Source of the DNA: JBBEAM01 sp040882845
Lineage (GTDB): Bacteria > Pseudomonadota > Alphaproteobacteria > Kiloniellales > DSM-21159
Reading direction: 5' to 3'
Assembly: GCA_040882845.1 (NCBI GenBank)
Contig: JBBEAM010000003.1
Coordinates: 46,572-110,571, forward strand
Length of the DNA: 64,000 bases
Within the stretch, counting starts at the first letter, position 1; each line of letters opens with the position of its first letter. Below, piece by piece: positions 52,432 through 61,324 of this stretch. The position numbers and the translations under genes are program-made. The notes below the pieces were generated by a model. It saw only the letters and a program-made list of their open reading frames with translations. It was not told the origin of the DNA and made no database searches.

Positions 52432-53544
52432 ATGGCTTCCAACAAATCCCTACTGATCCTGCCGGGCGACGGCATCGGCCCCGAGGTGATGGGCGAAGTG
52501 CGCCGCGTCATCGACTGGATGGACAAGCGCCGCGCCGTCGGTTTCGACGTCGAGGAGGACCTGGTCGGCGGCTGTGCCATCGACGCGCACGGCGTGCCGC
52601 TGGCCGACGCCACCATGGAAAAGGCCCTGCAGGTCGATGCCGTACTGCTCGGCGCGGTCGGCGGGCCGAAGTGGGACGAGCTGGATTTCTCGATCAAGCC
52701 GGAGCGCGGCCTGCTGCGCCTGCGCAAGGAGATGGACCTCTACGCCAACCTGCGCCCGGCGCTCTGCTTCGAGGCGCTGGTCGACGCTTCGACCCTGAAG
52801 CCGGAGATCGTCAGCGGCCTCGACATCATGATCGTGCGCGAGCTGACCGGCGGCATCTACTTCGGCGAGCCGCGCGGCATCGAGGACCTCGGCAACGGCG
52901 AGCGCCGCGGCATCAACACCCAGGTCTACACCACCTCGGAAATCCGCAGGGTCGCATCGGTCGCCTTCGAGCTGGCGCGCAAGCGCTCCAACCGCCTCTG
53001 TTCCGCTGAAAAGTCGAATGTGATGGAATCCGGCGTGTTGTGGCGCCAGGAGGTGGAGAAGCTGCACAAGGAGTCCTTCCAGGATGTCGAACTGACCCAC
53101 CAGTACGCCGACAACACGGCGATGCAGCTGGTGCGCAACCCCAAGCAGTTCGACGTCATCGTCACCGACAATCTGTTCGGCGACATCCTCTCCGACGAGG
53201 CCTCGATGCTGACCGGCTCGCTCGGCATGCTGCCTTCGGCCTCGCTCGGCGACGTCGACGAGACCGGGCGGCGCAAGGCGCTCTACGAGCCGGTGCACGG
53301 TTCGGCCCCCGACATCGCCGGCAAGAGTCTCGCCAATCCCCTGGCGACCCTGCTCTCCTTCGCCATGGCGCTGCGCTATTCCTACGATCTCGGCGAGGAC
53401 GCCGAGCTGATCGAAACCGCGGTCAAAAACGTGCTCGACAGCGGCAAGCGCACCGCCGACATCATGTCCAAAGGCTGCGAGAAGGTCTCTACCGAGGCGA
53501 TGGGCAGCGCCGTGCTGGCCGAGCTGGACCGCCTGGCGGCCTAG
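52432..53544 (+). CDS. leuB: 3-isopropylmalate dehydrogenase
   Basis: Oxidative decarboxylation step of leucine synthesis, NAD-dependent. LILPGDGIGPEVMGEVRRVI, LGAVGGPKWDELDF, RELTGGIYFGEPRGI and VTDNLFGDILSDEASMLTGSLGMLPSAS (quoted here in parts) are signatures; EPVHGSAPDIAGKSLANPLA binds NAD. 370 residues, normal. Confidence 0.97.
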   Translation: MASNKSLLILPGDGIGPEVMGEVRRVIDWMDKRRAVGFDVEEDLVGGCAIDAHGVPLADATMEKALQVDAVLLGAVGGPKWDELDFSIKPERGLLRLRKEMDLYANLRPALCFEALVDASTLKPEIVSGLDIMIVRELTGGIYFGEPRGIEDLGNGERRGINTQVYTTSEIRRVASVAFELARKRSNRLCSAEKSNVMESGVLWRQEVEKLHKESFQDVELTHQYADNTAMQLVRNPKQFDVIVTDNLFGDILSDEASMLTGSLGMLPSASLGDVDETGRRKALYEPVHGSAPDIAGKSLANPLATLLSFAMALRYSYDLGEDAELIETAVKNVLDSGKRTADIMSKGCEKVSTEAMGSAVLAELDRLAA

Positions 53545-53635
53545 GGGGACCGGCGAGGCCGCACGCTTTTGTCATTTGACAGCGCGGCCTCTTGGCCTAG
53601 CCTTGGCGGTCGATACCAAGCGAGGAGAGAAAACG

Positions 53636-53809
53636 ATGCGTAAATCCCTGACGCTTGCCACCCTGGCCGCCGCGGCCTTCGTGTTCGCCGCACCCGGCTT
53701 GGCGTTTGCCGGTTGCGGCGCGTCCGCGCATAGCACCCAGCAGTCGGTGCAGGGCGCTCAGACGGCGCAGACTCCCCTGCCGGAGAAACCGGCGGAGACC
53801 AAGCAGTAA
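53636..53809 (+). CDS. small secreted protein (57 aa)
   Basis: RKSLTLATLAAAAFVFAAPG with LAFA ahead of a predicted cleavage gives a short mature peptide GCGASAHSTQQSVQGAQTAQ ending EKPAETKQ. It has one Cys soon after the cleavage site, so could also be a lipoprotein variant, but the lipobox is poor. GAGGAGAG lies before the ATG. Family not known. A hairpin follows 24 bp downstream. Confidence 0.6.
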   Translation: MRKSLTLATLAAAAFVFAAPGLAFAGCGASAHSTQQSVQGAQTAQTPLPEKPAETKQ

Positions 53810-53833
53810 TCTGCGGGGTTATAGAGCCTGATC

Positions 53834-53858
53834 GGGCCACGCTGAAGCAGCGTGGCCC
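53834..53858 (+). terminator. 10-bp hairpin after the small secreted protein gene
   Basis: GGGCCACGCT-GAAGC-AGCGTGGCCC, a perfect 10-bp stem starting 24 bp after the stop codon. T-tract is weak. First of three hairpins in this gap. Confidence 0.55.
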
Positions 53859-53887
53859 GTGAATCAGTCTCTAAACTATCCGAAGAG

Positions 53888-53984
53888 AGCAAGGTTCACG
53901 CATTAGGCCGATTATGCCTGATGCGATCTTGCTTTGGTCCCGGAAGGGGCCTCTCGCGTTATCCCTAGAGGCCGTCCTTCCGGG
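53888..53984. repeat. two further large hairpins in the 53.8-54.0 kb gap
   Basis: Hairpin 2 (53888-53933): AGCAAG/CTTGCT outside and GCATTAGGC/GCCTGATGC inside. Hairpin 3 (53939-53984): CCCGGAAGG/CCTTCCGGG with an inner GGCCTCT/AGAGGCC and a GT bulge. Together with the terminator they fill 150 of 213 bp. Could be an ncRNA or REP-like palindromes. Confidence 0.5.
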
Positions 53985-54022
53985 TTCCGGAGCGGGCGGT
54001 CTCTGCGTTTCGGCGGCCCGGT

Positions 54023-54361
54023 TCAGTCCTTGGCGGCAATGCCATGGCGGCTGAGCTCCGTCTCCAGCCTGCCGCCGAGCCAGATGAAGAACATCCGGAA
54101 GTCGCTGATCAGCGACCAGAGGGGATGGCTGAAGGTGGCCGGGCGGTTGTGTTCCACGGCGATGTGCGCGATCCAGGCGAAGGCGTAGCCGCTCACCAGG
54201 GCCGCCGGCAGCAGCCACCAGACCTGGGTGAGCAGCGCGGCGGCGAGCAGAGCCAGCCCCAATCCGGTTCCGGCGAAGTGCAGGGAGCGGGTTGCGGGCC
54301 GGCTGTGCTCGGCGAGATAGGAGGGCCAGAATTCGGCGTAGCTGTTGGCTTTTCTCTGCAT
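54023..54361 (-). CDS. DUF962/Mpo1-like family protein
   Basis: RKANSYAEFWPSYLAEHSRP is the N-terminal family start, with HFAGTGLGLALLAAALLTQV and AHIAVEHNRPATFSHPLWSLISDFRMF after. Mpo1 in yeast is a dioxygenase in alpha-oxidation of fatty acids; the His residues (HSRPAT, HFAG, HNRPATF) are conserved iron ligands of that family. About two membrane segments. 112 residues; ATG 54359-54361. Confidence 0.85.
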   Translation of the reverse strand: MQRKANSYAEFWPSYLAEHSRPATRSLHFAGTGLGLALLAAALLTQVWWLLPAALVSGYAFAWIAHIAVEHNRPATFSHPLWSLISDFRMFFIWLGGRLETELSRHGIAAKD

Positions 54362-54450
54362 TCCGGTTCTGTAAGGTTGCTTGCAAAGCGGGCTTGGTGG
54401 CCTTAAGTCCAAGCCTCGAAGTTCTCAACACTTAGCATTTGGTGTCATTC

Positions 54451-55467
54451 ATGGGCTACAAGGTTGCGGTCGCCGGCGCCACCGGCAATGTCGGCCGCGA
54501 AATACTCAAGATCCTGGCGGAACGCGAGTTCCCCGTCGACGATGTCTTTGCTCTGGCTTCCGAGCGCTCCGCCGGCCAGGAGGTTTCCTTCGGCGAGAAC
54601 GAAGTCCTCAAGGTCCAGGATCTCTCGAAGTTCGATTTCAAGGGCGTGGACATCGGCCTATTCTCGCCGGGCGGCAAGGTCTCGGCGCAGTACGCGCCGA
54701 TCGCCGCGCGCGCCGGAACGGTGGTGATCGACAACACCTCGCATTTCCGTATGGATCCGGACGTGCCCCTGGTGGTGCCCGAGGTCAATCCCCAGGCGAT
54801 CGCCGGCTACGCCAAGAAGAACATCATCGCCAATCCCAACTGCTCGACCATCCAGATGGTCGTGGCGATGAAGCCGCTGCACGAACTGGCGAGGATCAAG
54901 CGCGCCGTGGTCGCGACCTACCAGTCGGTCTCCGGCGCCGGCAAGGATGGGATGGACGAGCTGTTCAACCAGACCCGCGCGATCTACGTGAACGATCCCA
55001 TGAACAAGGAGCAGTTCACCAAGCAGATCGCCTTCAACTGCATCCCGCATATCGACGTCTTCATGGACGACGGCTCGACCAAGGAAGAGTGGAAGATGGT
55101 CGCCGAAACCAAGAAGATCCTCGATCCCAAGATCAAGCTGACCGCGACCTGCGTGCGCACCCCGGTGTTCATCGGCCACGGCGAGGCGATCAACCTGGAG
55201 TTCGACAAGCCGATCTCCGCAGAGGAGGCGCGCGAAGCGCTGGCGGCCCAGGAAGGCATCGTCGTCTTCGACCACCGTGTCGACGAAGGCTATGTCACCC
55301 AAGCCGAGTGCGCCGGCGAGGACGCCGTCTACGTCAGCCGAATCCGCAGCGATTCGACGGTCGAAAACGGGCTGTCCATGTGGGTCGTGTCGGATAATCT
55401 ACGTAAAGGGGCCGCGCTCAACGCGGTGCAGATTGCGGAGGTGCTGACCCGCTCCTACATGAACTGA
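54451..55467 (+). CDS. asd: aspartate-semialdehyde dehydrogenase
   Basis: NADPH-dependent reduction of aspartyl phosphate for lysine, methionine and threonine. KVAVAGATGNVGREILKIL is the nucleotide site, NPNCSTIQMVVAMKPLHE holds the nucleophile Cys, and SVSGAGKDGMDELFNQT and CIPHIDVFMDDG follow. 338 residues, normal. ATG 54451 is preferred over an in-frame GTG four codons before. It shares the diaminopimelate route with dapF. Confidence 0.96.
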   Translation: MGYKVAVAGATGNVGREILKILAEREFPVDDVFALASERSAGQEVSFGENEVLKVQDLSKFDFKGVDIGLFSPGGKVSAQYAPIAARAGTVVIDNTSHFRMDPDVPLVVPEVNPQAIAGYAKKNIIANPNCSTIQMVVAMKPLHELARIKRAVVATYQSVSGAGKDGMDELFNQTRAIYVNDPMNKEQFTKQIAFNCIPHIDVFMDDGSTKEEWKMVAETKKILDPKIKLTATCVRTPVFIGHGEAINLEFDKPISAEEAREALAAQEGIVVFDHRVDEGYVTQAECAGEDAVYVSRIRSDSTVENGLSMWVVSDNLRKGAALNAVQIAEVLTRSYMN

Positions 55468-55524
55468 TCCCGCCGCGCAGGCGCGTAGCGGGCGAGGTCC
55501 TGGGGCGCGCGGCGCGAGGGGGAA

Positions 55525-56994
55525 ATGGCGGAACGCCCGCACCACAGCGAGACCGCGCCGGCCGTGCCCGAAGAGGGCGAGGCGGAGAGCGCCGCGGCTG
55601 AAGCCGAAGCCGAACGCGACTTCACGCGCGGCGTCGAGCTGCATCGCGGCGGCCGCCTCGACGAGGCGGTGGAGGCCTATGCCCGGGCGGTGACCCATCG
55701 GCCCGATCACAGCCTCGCGCTGAACAACCTCGCGGTGGCCCTGCGCGGCAAGGGGCGCTTCGGCGCCGCCGAGGTCGCCTACCGGCGGGCCCTGGCGGCG
55801 GCGCCCGACAATCCCGGGCTGCACAGCAATCTCGGCAACCTGCTCCGCGAGGTCGGGCGCGCCGAGGAGGCCAAGAGCCTGCTCGAACGCGCCGTCTCCG
55901 GCGGCGAGGAAACCCCGGAGATCCTGCACAACTACGCTCTGGCGCTGCGCGACACCGGCGATTTCGAGGCCGCGCTCGAGGTTTTCGATCGGGCTCTGGC
56001 GCGCGCGCCGGGGATCGTCCCCCTGGCCGCCGACCGGGCAACCACACTGCTCGCCGCAGGCGACTACAAAAGCGGCTTTTCAGATCTCTTCGACTGGCAC
56101 GCCGAGCGGGCCCGGCATTCCCACCTCAAGCACATCCCGCTGTGGCGTGGCGAGGCGCTCAACGGGCGCAAATTGCTGATCCACGCGGAGTCCAGGGATG
56201 CCGACAGCATCATGCTGGCGCGCTATCTGCCCTTCGCGGCGCGCCTGGCCAAGCAGACCGCCGCCGATCCGCAGAACCCCGGCGAGCTGGTGCTGGAAAC
56301 GCCCGCCTCCCTGACGCGGCTGTTCACGGCTCTGCCCGGCGTCGACCGCCTGGTGGTGCGCGGCGAAGGCGGGCCGGAGGTCGATCTGCGCCTGCCGCTC
56401 TATTGCCTGCCCGGGCTGTTCCTGACGACTCGCGAGACGATCCTGGGACGGGTGCCCTTTCTCCGCGCGCCGGAGCATGCCGGACCGGAGCTGCGCCGTC
56501 CGCGCGGTACCCGCCTGCTGGTCGGCCTGGTTTGGAATTCCGAGGCGCCGCCGCCGCTCGACCTGCTCGGCAGCTGCGGCCTGGAGACTCTGTTGCCGCT
56601 CGCCGCCGAGCGACGGGCAAGTTTCTTCTCGCTGCAGAAAGGCACCCGCGCGGCGGATGTCATTCGCTACGGCACCTCCGGGCTGGTGCACGATCTGAGC
56701 GGCCGGCTGGAGGATCTCGCCGACATCGCCGGCGTGATCGCTCAGCTCGATCTGCTGATCGCCGTCGACTCCGCCCAGGCGCATCTCGCCGGGGCGTTGG
56801 GGCGTCCGGTCTGGCTGCTGGCGCCCACTGCTCCGGACTGGCGCTGGCGCGGTGAAGGCGAGACGACGCCCTGGTACCCGAGCATGCGGATTTTCCGGCA
56901 GCCGAAGCCCGGCGACTGGGAGGGGCTGCGCGCTACGCTGGCCAGGGAGCTGGGGCGGCTGGCCGCGGACTCAGGAGAGCCGGAACATGGCTGA
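55525..56994 (+). CDS. TPR / glycosyltransferase-like protein (first tandem copy)
   Basis: At least four TPR units (about 30-185; RGVELHRGGRLDEAVEAYAR, NNLAVALRGKGRFGAAEVAY, SNLGNLLREVGRAEEAKSLL) lead into a GT9/GT41-like C-half (LLVGLVWNSEAPPPLDLLGS, FFSLQKGTRAADVIRYG, LDLLIAVDSAQAHLAGALGRPVWLLAP). Similar proteins use this end as a degenerate glycosyltransferase. Function unknown. 489 residues. Overlaps the second copy by 8 bp. Confidence 0.8.
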   Translation: MAERPHHSETAPAVPEEGEAESAAAEAEAERDFTRGVELHRGGRLDEAVEAYARAVTHRPDHSLALNNLAVALRGKGRFGAAEVAYRRALAAAPDNPGLHSNLGNLLREVGRAEEAKSLLERAVSGGEETPEILHNYALALRDTGDFEAALEVFDRALARAPGIVPLAADRATTLLAAGDYKSGFSDLFDWHAERARHSHLKHIPLWRGEALNGRKLLIHAESRDADSIMLARYLPFAARLAKQTAADPQNPGELVLETPASLTRLFTALPGVDRLVVRGEGGPEVDLRLPLYCLPGLFLTTRETILGRVPFLRAPEHAGPELRRPRGTRLLVGLVWNSEAPPPLDLLGSCGLETLLPLAAERRASFFSLQKGTRAADVIRYGTSGLVHDLSGRLEDLADIAGVIAQLDLLIAVDSAQAHLAGALGRPVWLLAPTAPDWRWRGEGETTPWYPSMRIFRQPKPGDWEGLRATLARELGRLAADSGEPEHG

Positions 56995-58384
56995 TACCCT
57001 CGATCTGACCCGGCTGCGCGATGCCGCCGTGAAGGCGCATCAGGACGGCCGGCTCGACTCCGCCATCGCCGGCTACAAACGGCTGCTCGCCATGAAGCCC
57101 GACTCGGCGGGGATCTGGAGCAACCTGGGCGCCGCGCTGCGGGCGCAGAAAAAGACCTCTGCCGCCCTGGCCTGTCATCGCCGGGCGCTCGAGCTGAATC
57201 CCGAGGATGGCGCTTTTCACGGCAACTGCGGCAACGTGCTGAAGGATCTCGGGCGGGTCGAGGAGGCGGTCGCGGCGCACGAACGCGCCGTCGCCCTGCA
57301 GCCGGACTCCGCCGGGGCCTACCACAATCTCGGCATCGCGCTGCGCGAGGCAGGGCAGCACCGGCGCGCCGTGGAGGCCTTCGAGGCGGCGCTGAAGCTC
57401 GACCCTAGCGTCGAGAAGATCGCATGGGACCGGGCGGTCTGCCTGCTGCATCTGGGCAGCTTCGCGGAGGGCTGGAAGGCCTACGAGGCGCGCTGGGTGC
57501 TGGGCGAGCTGCCGAACCGCCGCCCCGATCTGCCCTACCACAAGGGCGAGCCGCTCGAGGGCAAGACCGTGGTGGTGACCCTGGAACAGGGCTTCGGCGA
57601 TTCCATCCTCTCGGCCCGCTTCCTGCCGCAGCTGCGCGAGACCGGGGCCACGGTCTGGCTCGACGTCAAGCCGCCTCTGCGCCGCCTCTTCAGCCAGCTC
57701 GACGGGGTCGACCGCATCACCGATCCCGACAAGCCGGCGCCCGGCGCGGACTACCAGATTCCGATCATGTCCCTGCCGGGGATGTTCGAGACCACCTTGG
57801 AGAACCTGCCGCCGCCGCCCGAGCTGCGGATTCCCGAGGCGGCGCGGCGCAAGGTCGCCCCGCTGGTCGCCGCCGGCGGCGTCGCGGGCGAGAATCCCTT
57901 GCGCATCGGCATCGTCTGGTCGGGTTCGGTGACCTTCCGCAACAACCACAACCGCGCCGCGCCGCTGGAGCGCTTCATCGGACTCAGCGACGTTCCCGGC
58001 GTGCGGCTCTACAGCCTGCAGAAGGGCCCGCAGGAAAGCGATCTCCGGACCACCGGCGCGGAGACCGTGATGACCGACATCGGCGGACAGGTGCAGGACT
58101 TCGCCGAAACCGCGGCGGCGATCGAGATGATGGACCTGATCGTCATGACCGACAGCTCCGTCGCCCATCTCGCCGGCAGCCTCGGCACTCCGGTGTGGAA
58201 TCTGCTCAACTTCGTGCCCTACTGGCTCTATCTCGAGGATCGCGAGGACTGCCCCTGGTATCCGGCAATGCGGCTGTTCCGCCAGCCGGAGTTCGGCGAT
58301 TGGGACAGCGTCTTCGCCCAGGTCAAGGCGGAGCTGCCGCAGCTGATCGCCGCCAAGCGCAAGCGTGCGGGAAAAAGCACGTAA
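56987..58384 (+). CDS. TPR / glycosyltransferase-like protein (second tandem copy)
   Basis: Same plan as the previous gene: four TPR units (QDGRLDSAIAGYKRLLAMKP, SNLGAALRAQKKTSAALACH, FHGNCGNVLKDLGRVEEAVA, YHNLGIALREAGQHRRAVEA) then a GT-like half (VVVTLEQGFGDSILSARFLP, LRIGIVWSGSVTFRNNHNRA, YSLQKGPQESDL, VMTDSSVAHLAGSLGTPVW). The C-half is better conserved here than in the first copy. 465 residues; ATG 56987. The TAA at 58382-58384 directly abuts the convergent pdxY stop. Confidence 0.82.
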   Translation: MADTLDLTRLRDAAVKAHQDGRLDSAIAGYKRLLAMKPDSAGIWSNLGAALRAQKKTSAALACHRRALELNPEDGAFHGNCGNVLKDLGRVEEAVAAHERAVALQPDSAGAYHNLGIALREAGQHRRAVEAFEAALKLDPSVEKIAWDRAVCLLHLGSFAEGWKAYEARWVLGELPNRRPDLPYHKGEPLEGKTVVVTLEQGFGDSILSARFLPQLRETGATVWLDVKPPLRRLFSQLDGVDRITDPDKPAPGADYQIPIMSLPGMFETTLENLPPPPELRIPEAARRKVAPLVAAGGVAGENPLRIGIVWSGSVTFRNNHNRAAPLERFIGLSDVPGVRLYSLQKGPQESDLRTTGAETVMTDIGGQVQDFAETAAAIEMMDLIVMTDSSVAHLAGSLGTPVWNLLNFVPYWLYLEDREDCPWYPAMRLFRQPEFGDWDSVFAQVKAELPQLIAAKRKRAGKST

Positions 58385-59263
58385 TCAGCCGAGCCGCCGG
58401 ATTTCCGGCCGGTTCCTCTCTCCCGAGAAGTCTTCCTGCGCCGCCACCAGCGCCAGTTCGCCGCCGCCGCATTCGGCGGTGCGCTCCAGCAGCCTCGACA
58501 GCGCCGCCGCCAGGCGTGCGAGCGCCTCCTCCGGCCGCCGCCCCAGCAGCAGATGGCCGAGCAGCAGGGCCGCCGCCAGATCTCCGGCGCCGTGTGGCTC
58601 TTGCGCAAAGGCGATCCGCGGCGTGACGACCTCCCAGGCCTGCTCGGCGCTTGCCAGCAGCATGCCGATCTCGCTACCGGGTATGCCCTCGAAGGACAGG
58701 CTGGTGACCAGCACCAGGCGCGGTCCCTGGGCGATCAGGCCTCGGGCGGCGGCCAGGGCCTCTTCCGCGGAATGAACCTCCGTACCGCTCAGAGTTTCGA
58801 GTTCGAAGAGATTGGGCGTGACGACATCGGCGCGCGGCAGGGCTTCTGCGCGCAGCAGCTCTGGAATCGCCGGGTCGACATAGAGCCGCCCGGCGCCATT
58901 TTCGTCCCGGTCGCCCATCACCGGGTCGCAGAGGAACAGCGCGCCGGGGTTGTCCCGCTTGATCTTCGCCGCGGTTTCGAAGACCGCCGCGCCGAGCGCA
59001 GCGTTGCCGAGGTAGCCGGTCAGGAGACCGTCGCAGCCGGCGAGGACGCCGCGCCGCGCCAAGCCGTCCAGCAGATCGCGCAGCGCTGCCTCGGGCAGTG
59101 CGCCGCCGCCGAAGTCGCCATAGCCAGGGTGATTGGAAAGCTGCACGGTCATCACCGGCCAGACCTCGAAGCCGAGACGCTGCAGCGGAAAGACCGCCGC
59201 CGCGTTGCCGACATGGCCATAGGCGACCTGGGAGTGGATCGAGATCACGGATTTCGTCTGCAA
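58385..59263 (-). CDS. pdxY: pyridoxal kinase PdxY
   Basis: Phosphorylates pyridoxal in the B6 salvage path. SIHSQVAYGHVGNAAAVFPLQRLGFEVWP is the N-terminal fold, with TVQLSNHPGYGDFGGGALP, YLGNAALGAAVFE, CDPVMGDRDENGAGRLYVD and the GAGD motif (PHGAGDLAAALLLG). 292 residues from the TTG at 59261-59263; no ATG fits in the usual place and an upstream TTG (59296) is the other choice, so the exact start is uncertain. Divergent from the CoA lyase gene. Confidence 0.9.
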   Translation of the reverse strand: MQTKSVISIHSQVAYGHVGNAAAVFPLQRLGFEVWPVMTVQLSNHPGYGDFGGGALPEAALRDLLDGLARRGVLAGCDGLLTGYLGNAALGAAVFETAAKIKRDNPGALFLCDPVMGDRDENGAGRLYVDPAIPELLRAEALPRADVVTPNLFELETLSGTEVHSAEEALAAARGLIAQGPRLVLVTSLSFEGIPGSEIGMLLASAEQAWEVVTPRIAFAQEPHGAGDLAAALLLGHLLLGRRPEEALARLAAALSRLLERTAECGGGELALVAAQEDFSGERNRPEIRRLG

Positions 59264-59358
59264 CGGCGTCCCGCCCGGTTTGTTTCGCGGCCTCAAGACA
59301 GTATAGTCGCGCCGCGATCCACCGCGCGCAGAGTCTCGCTATCAGGCAGGAGCATCCC

Positions 59359-60243
59359 ATGAGCACCACCGCCCGCCCACGCCGTTCCCTTCTCTACATG
59401 CCGGGCTCCAACGCCCGCGCCCTGGAAAAGGGCCGCAGCCTGGCCGCCGATGCCCTGATCCTCGATCTCGAGGACGCCGTAGCGCCGGACGCGAAGGACG
59501 AGGCGCGGCGCCAGATCGTCGCCGCCCTGGCCGAAGGCGGCTATGGCAAGCGCGAGATGATCGTGCGGGTCAACGGGCTGGAAACCGACTGGGGCATGGC
59601 CGATCTCAAGGCCGCCGCCGGCTCCGGCGCCGATGCCGTGCTGCTGCCGAAGGTCGAGACCGCGCGGATGATCGAAACCGCGGAGAAGATCCTGGAAGAC
59701 GCCGGCGCGCCGGCCGAGCAGTCGATCATGTGCATGATGGAAACCCCGCGCGGCATCCTCAACGCCCAGGAGATCGCCGAGGCCAGCGAGAAGGTCTCCT
59801 GCCTGGTGATGGGCACCTCGGACCTGGTCAAAGACCTGCAGGCGGCGCACACCGCCGAGCGCCTTCCGGTGCTGACTTCGCTGGGCCTCTGCATCCTGGC
59901 AGCACGGGCCAATGGCCTGGCGATCGTCGATGGCGTGCATCTCGACCTGCAGGACGATGAAGGTTTCGCCGCCGCCTGCCGGCAGGGGCTGGAGCTCGGC
60001 TTCGATGGCAAGACCCTGATCCACCCCAAGACCATCGACAAGGCGAACGAGATCTTCGCCCCCTCCAAGGAAGACGTGGAGCAGTCGCAGCGGATCATCG
60101 AGGCGCACCGCGAAGCGACGGCAGCGGGCCAGGGCGTGGTGCTGCTCGACGGCAAGCTGATTGAGAACCTCCACGTCGAGAACGCCGAGCGCCTGGTGCG
60201 CCTGTCGGAGATGATCGGCGAACTGGAGGCGCAGCAGGGGTGA
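59359..60243 (+). CDS. HpcH/HpaI-family CoA ester lyase (malyl-CoA lyase-like)
   Basis: CitE/Mcl type: RRSLLYMPGSNARALEKGRS (start motif), ADALILDLEDAVAPDAKDEAR (Mg ligand region), MMETPRGILNAQEIAEA and FDGKTLIHPKTIDKANE. 294 residues, slightly shorter than Mcl1 (about 318-325). The next gene is a mesaconyl-CoA hydratase, so cleavage or formation of (beta-methyl)malyl-CoA in the ethylmalonyl-CoA pathway is the likely role. Mcl1 and malyl-CoA thioesterase are hard to tell apart here. GGAGC lies before the ATG. Confidence 0.87.
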   Translation: MSTTARPRRSLLYMPGSNARALEKGRSLAADALILDLEDAVAPDAKDEARRQIVAALAEGGYGKREMIVRVNGLETDWGMADLKAAAGSGADAVLLPKVETARMIETAEKILEDAGAPAEQSIMCMMETPRGILNAQEIAEASEKVSCLVMGTSDLVKDLQAAHTAERLPVLTSLGLCILAARANGLAIVDGVHLDLQDDEGFAAACRQGLELGFDGKTLIHPKTIDKANEIFAPSKEDVEQSQRIIEAHREATAAGQGVVLLDGKLIENLHVENAERLVRLSEMIGELEAQQG

Positions 60244-61304
60244 GCGCCGCCGCCGCCAGCGGACGCGGCAACGCCTTCGAGGACTTCACGCTCGGCCAGG
60301 TCTTCCGCCATGCCACGCCGCGCAGCCTGTCCGAGGCCGATCAGGCGCTCTACATCGCCCTGACCGGCAGCCGTTTCGCGCCGCAGTGTTCCAGAACTTT
60401 CGCGGAAGCGCTCGGCCTGCCCGGCCAGCCGCTCGACGATCTGCTGGTGTTCCATATCGTCTTCGGGCGCAGCGTCGCCGACATCTCGCTGAACGCCGTC
60501 GCCAATCTCGGCTATGCCGAGTGCCGCTTCGCCGCCCGGGTCTATCCCGGCGATACCCTGAGCGCCGAGAGCGAGGTGATCGGCCTGAAGCAGGGCAGCA
60601 AGGGTGACAGCGGCGTGGTCTACGTCCGCACCCTCGGGCGCAACCAGCAGGGCGAGGAGGTGCTGAGCTTTCTCCGCTGGGTGCTGGTCAACAAGCGCGA
60701 TCCCGCCGCGCCGGCGCCGGAGACCGTGGTGCCCGGCTATGCTGAGGCGGTCGCGCCCGAGGATCTGATCGTGCCGCCCGGCGCCGACTTCTCCGGCTTC
60801 GACTTCGCCGCCTCCGGTGCGCCGCGGGTCTGGGAGGATTACGAGGCCGGTGAGCGCCTCGACCACTTCGACGCCATGACCGTCGAGGAGGCGGAGCATC
60901 AGCTCGCCACGCGGCTCTATCAGAATCCCGCGCGGGTCCATTTCGACGCCCGGGCGGCCAAGGACAACCGTTTCGGCAAGCGCATCGTCTACGGCGGCCA
61001 TGTCATGAGCCTGGCCCGGGCGTTCAGCTTCAACGGCCTGCAGAACGCCGTGTTCATCGCCGCGATCAACGCCGGAACCCACGCCGCGCCCTGCTTCGCC
61101 GGGGATACCGTCGCCGCCTGGAGCGAGGTGATCGCGCGGGCGGAGATTCCTGGCCGCCGCGACCTTGGCGCGCTGCGCCTGCGCAGCCTTGCGGTCAAGG
61201 ACAGGGCCTCGGCCGAGTTTCCAGACCGCGATGCGCAAGGAAAGCGCGATCCCTCGGTGCTGCTCGATCTCGATTACTGGGTGCTGATTCCGCGCGGCGC
61301 GTAG
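60240..61304 (+). CDS. mch: mesaconyl-CoA hydratase (MaoC-like)
   Basis: Two MaoC-like hot-dog halves: FEDFTLGQVFRHATPRSLSEADQALY (N) and VWEDYEAGERLDHFDAMTVEEAEH (C), with the hydratase residues in PARVHFDARAAKDNRFGKRIVYGGH. The 350-residue double-hot-dog length matches Mch of the ethylmalonyl-CoA pathway (3-methylmalyl-CoA/mesaconyl-CoA). The GTG start overlaps the lyase stop as GTGA, so coupled. No ccr, ecm or mcd gene is in view. Confidence 0.88.
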   Translation: MSAAAASGRGNAFEDFTLGQVFRHATPRSLSEADQALYIALTGSRFAPQCSRTFAEALGLPGQPLDDLLVFHIVFGRSVADISLNAVANLGYAECRFAARVYPGDTLSAESEVIGLKQGSKGDSGVVYVRTLGRNQQGEEVLSFLRWVLVNKRDPAAPAPETVVPGYAEAVAPEDLIVPPGADFSGFDFAASGAPRVWEDYEAGERLDHFDAMTVEEAEHQLATRLYQNPARVHFDARAAKDNRFGKRIVYGGHVMSLARAFSFNGLQNAVFIAAINAGTHAAPCFAGDTVAAWSEVIARAEIPGRRDLGALRLRSLAVKDRASAEFPDRDAQGKRDPSVLLDLDYWVLIPRGA

Positions 61305-61324
61305 CGAACCGCTGCCAGGAATCA

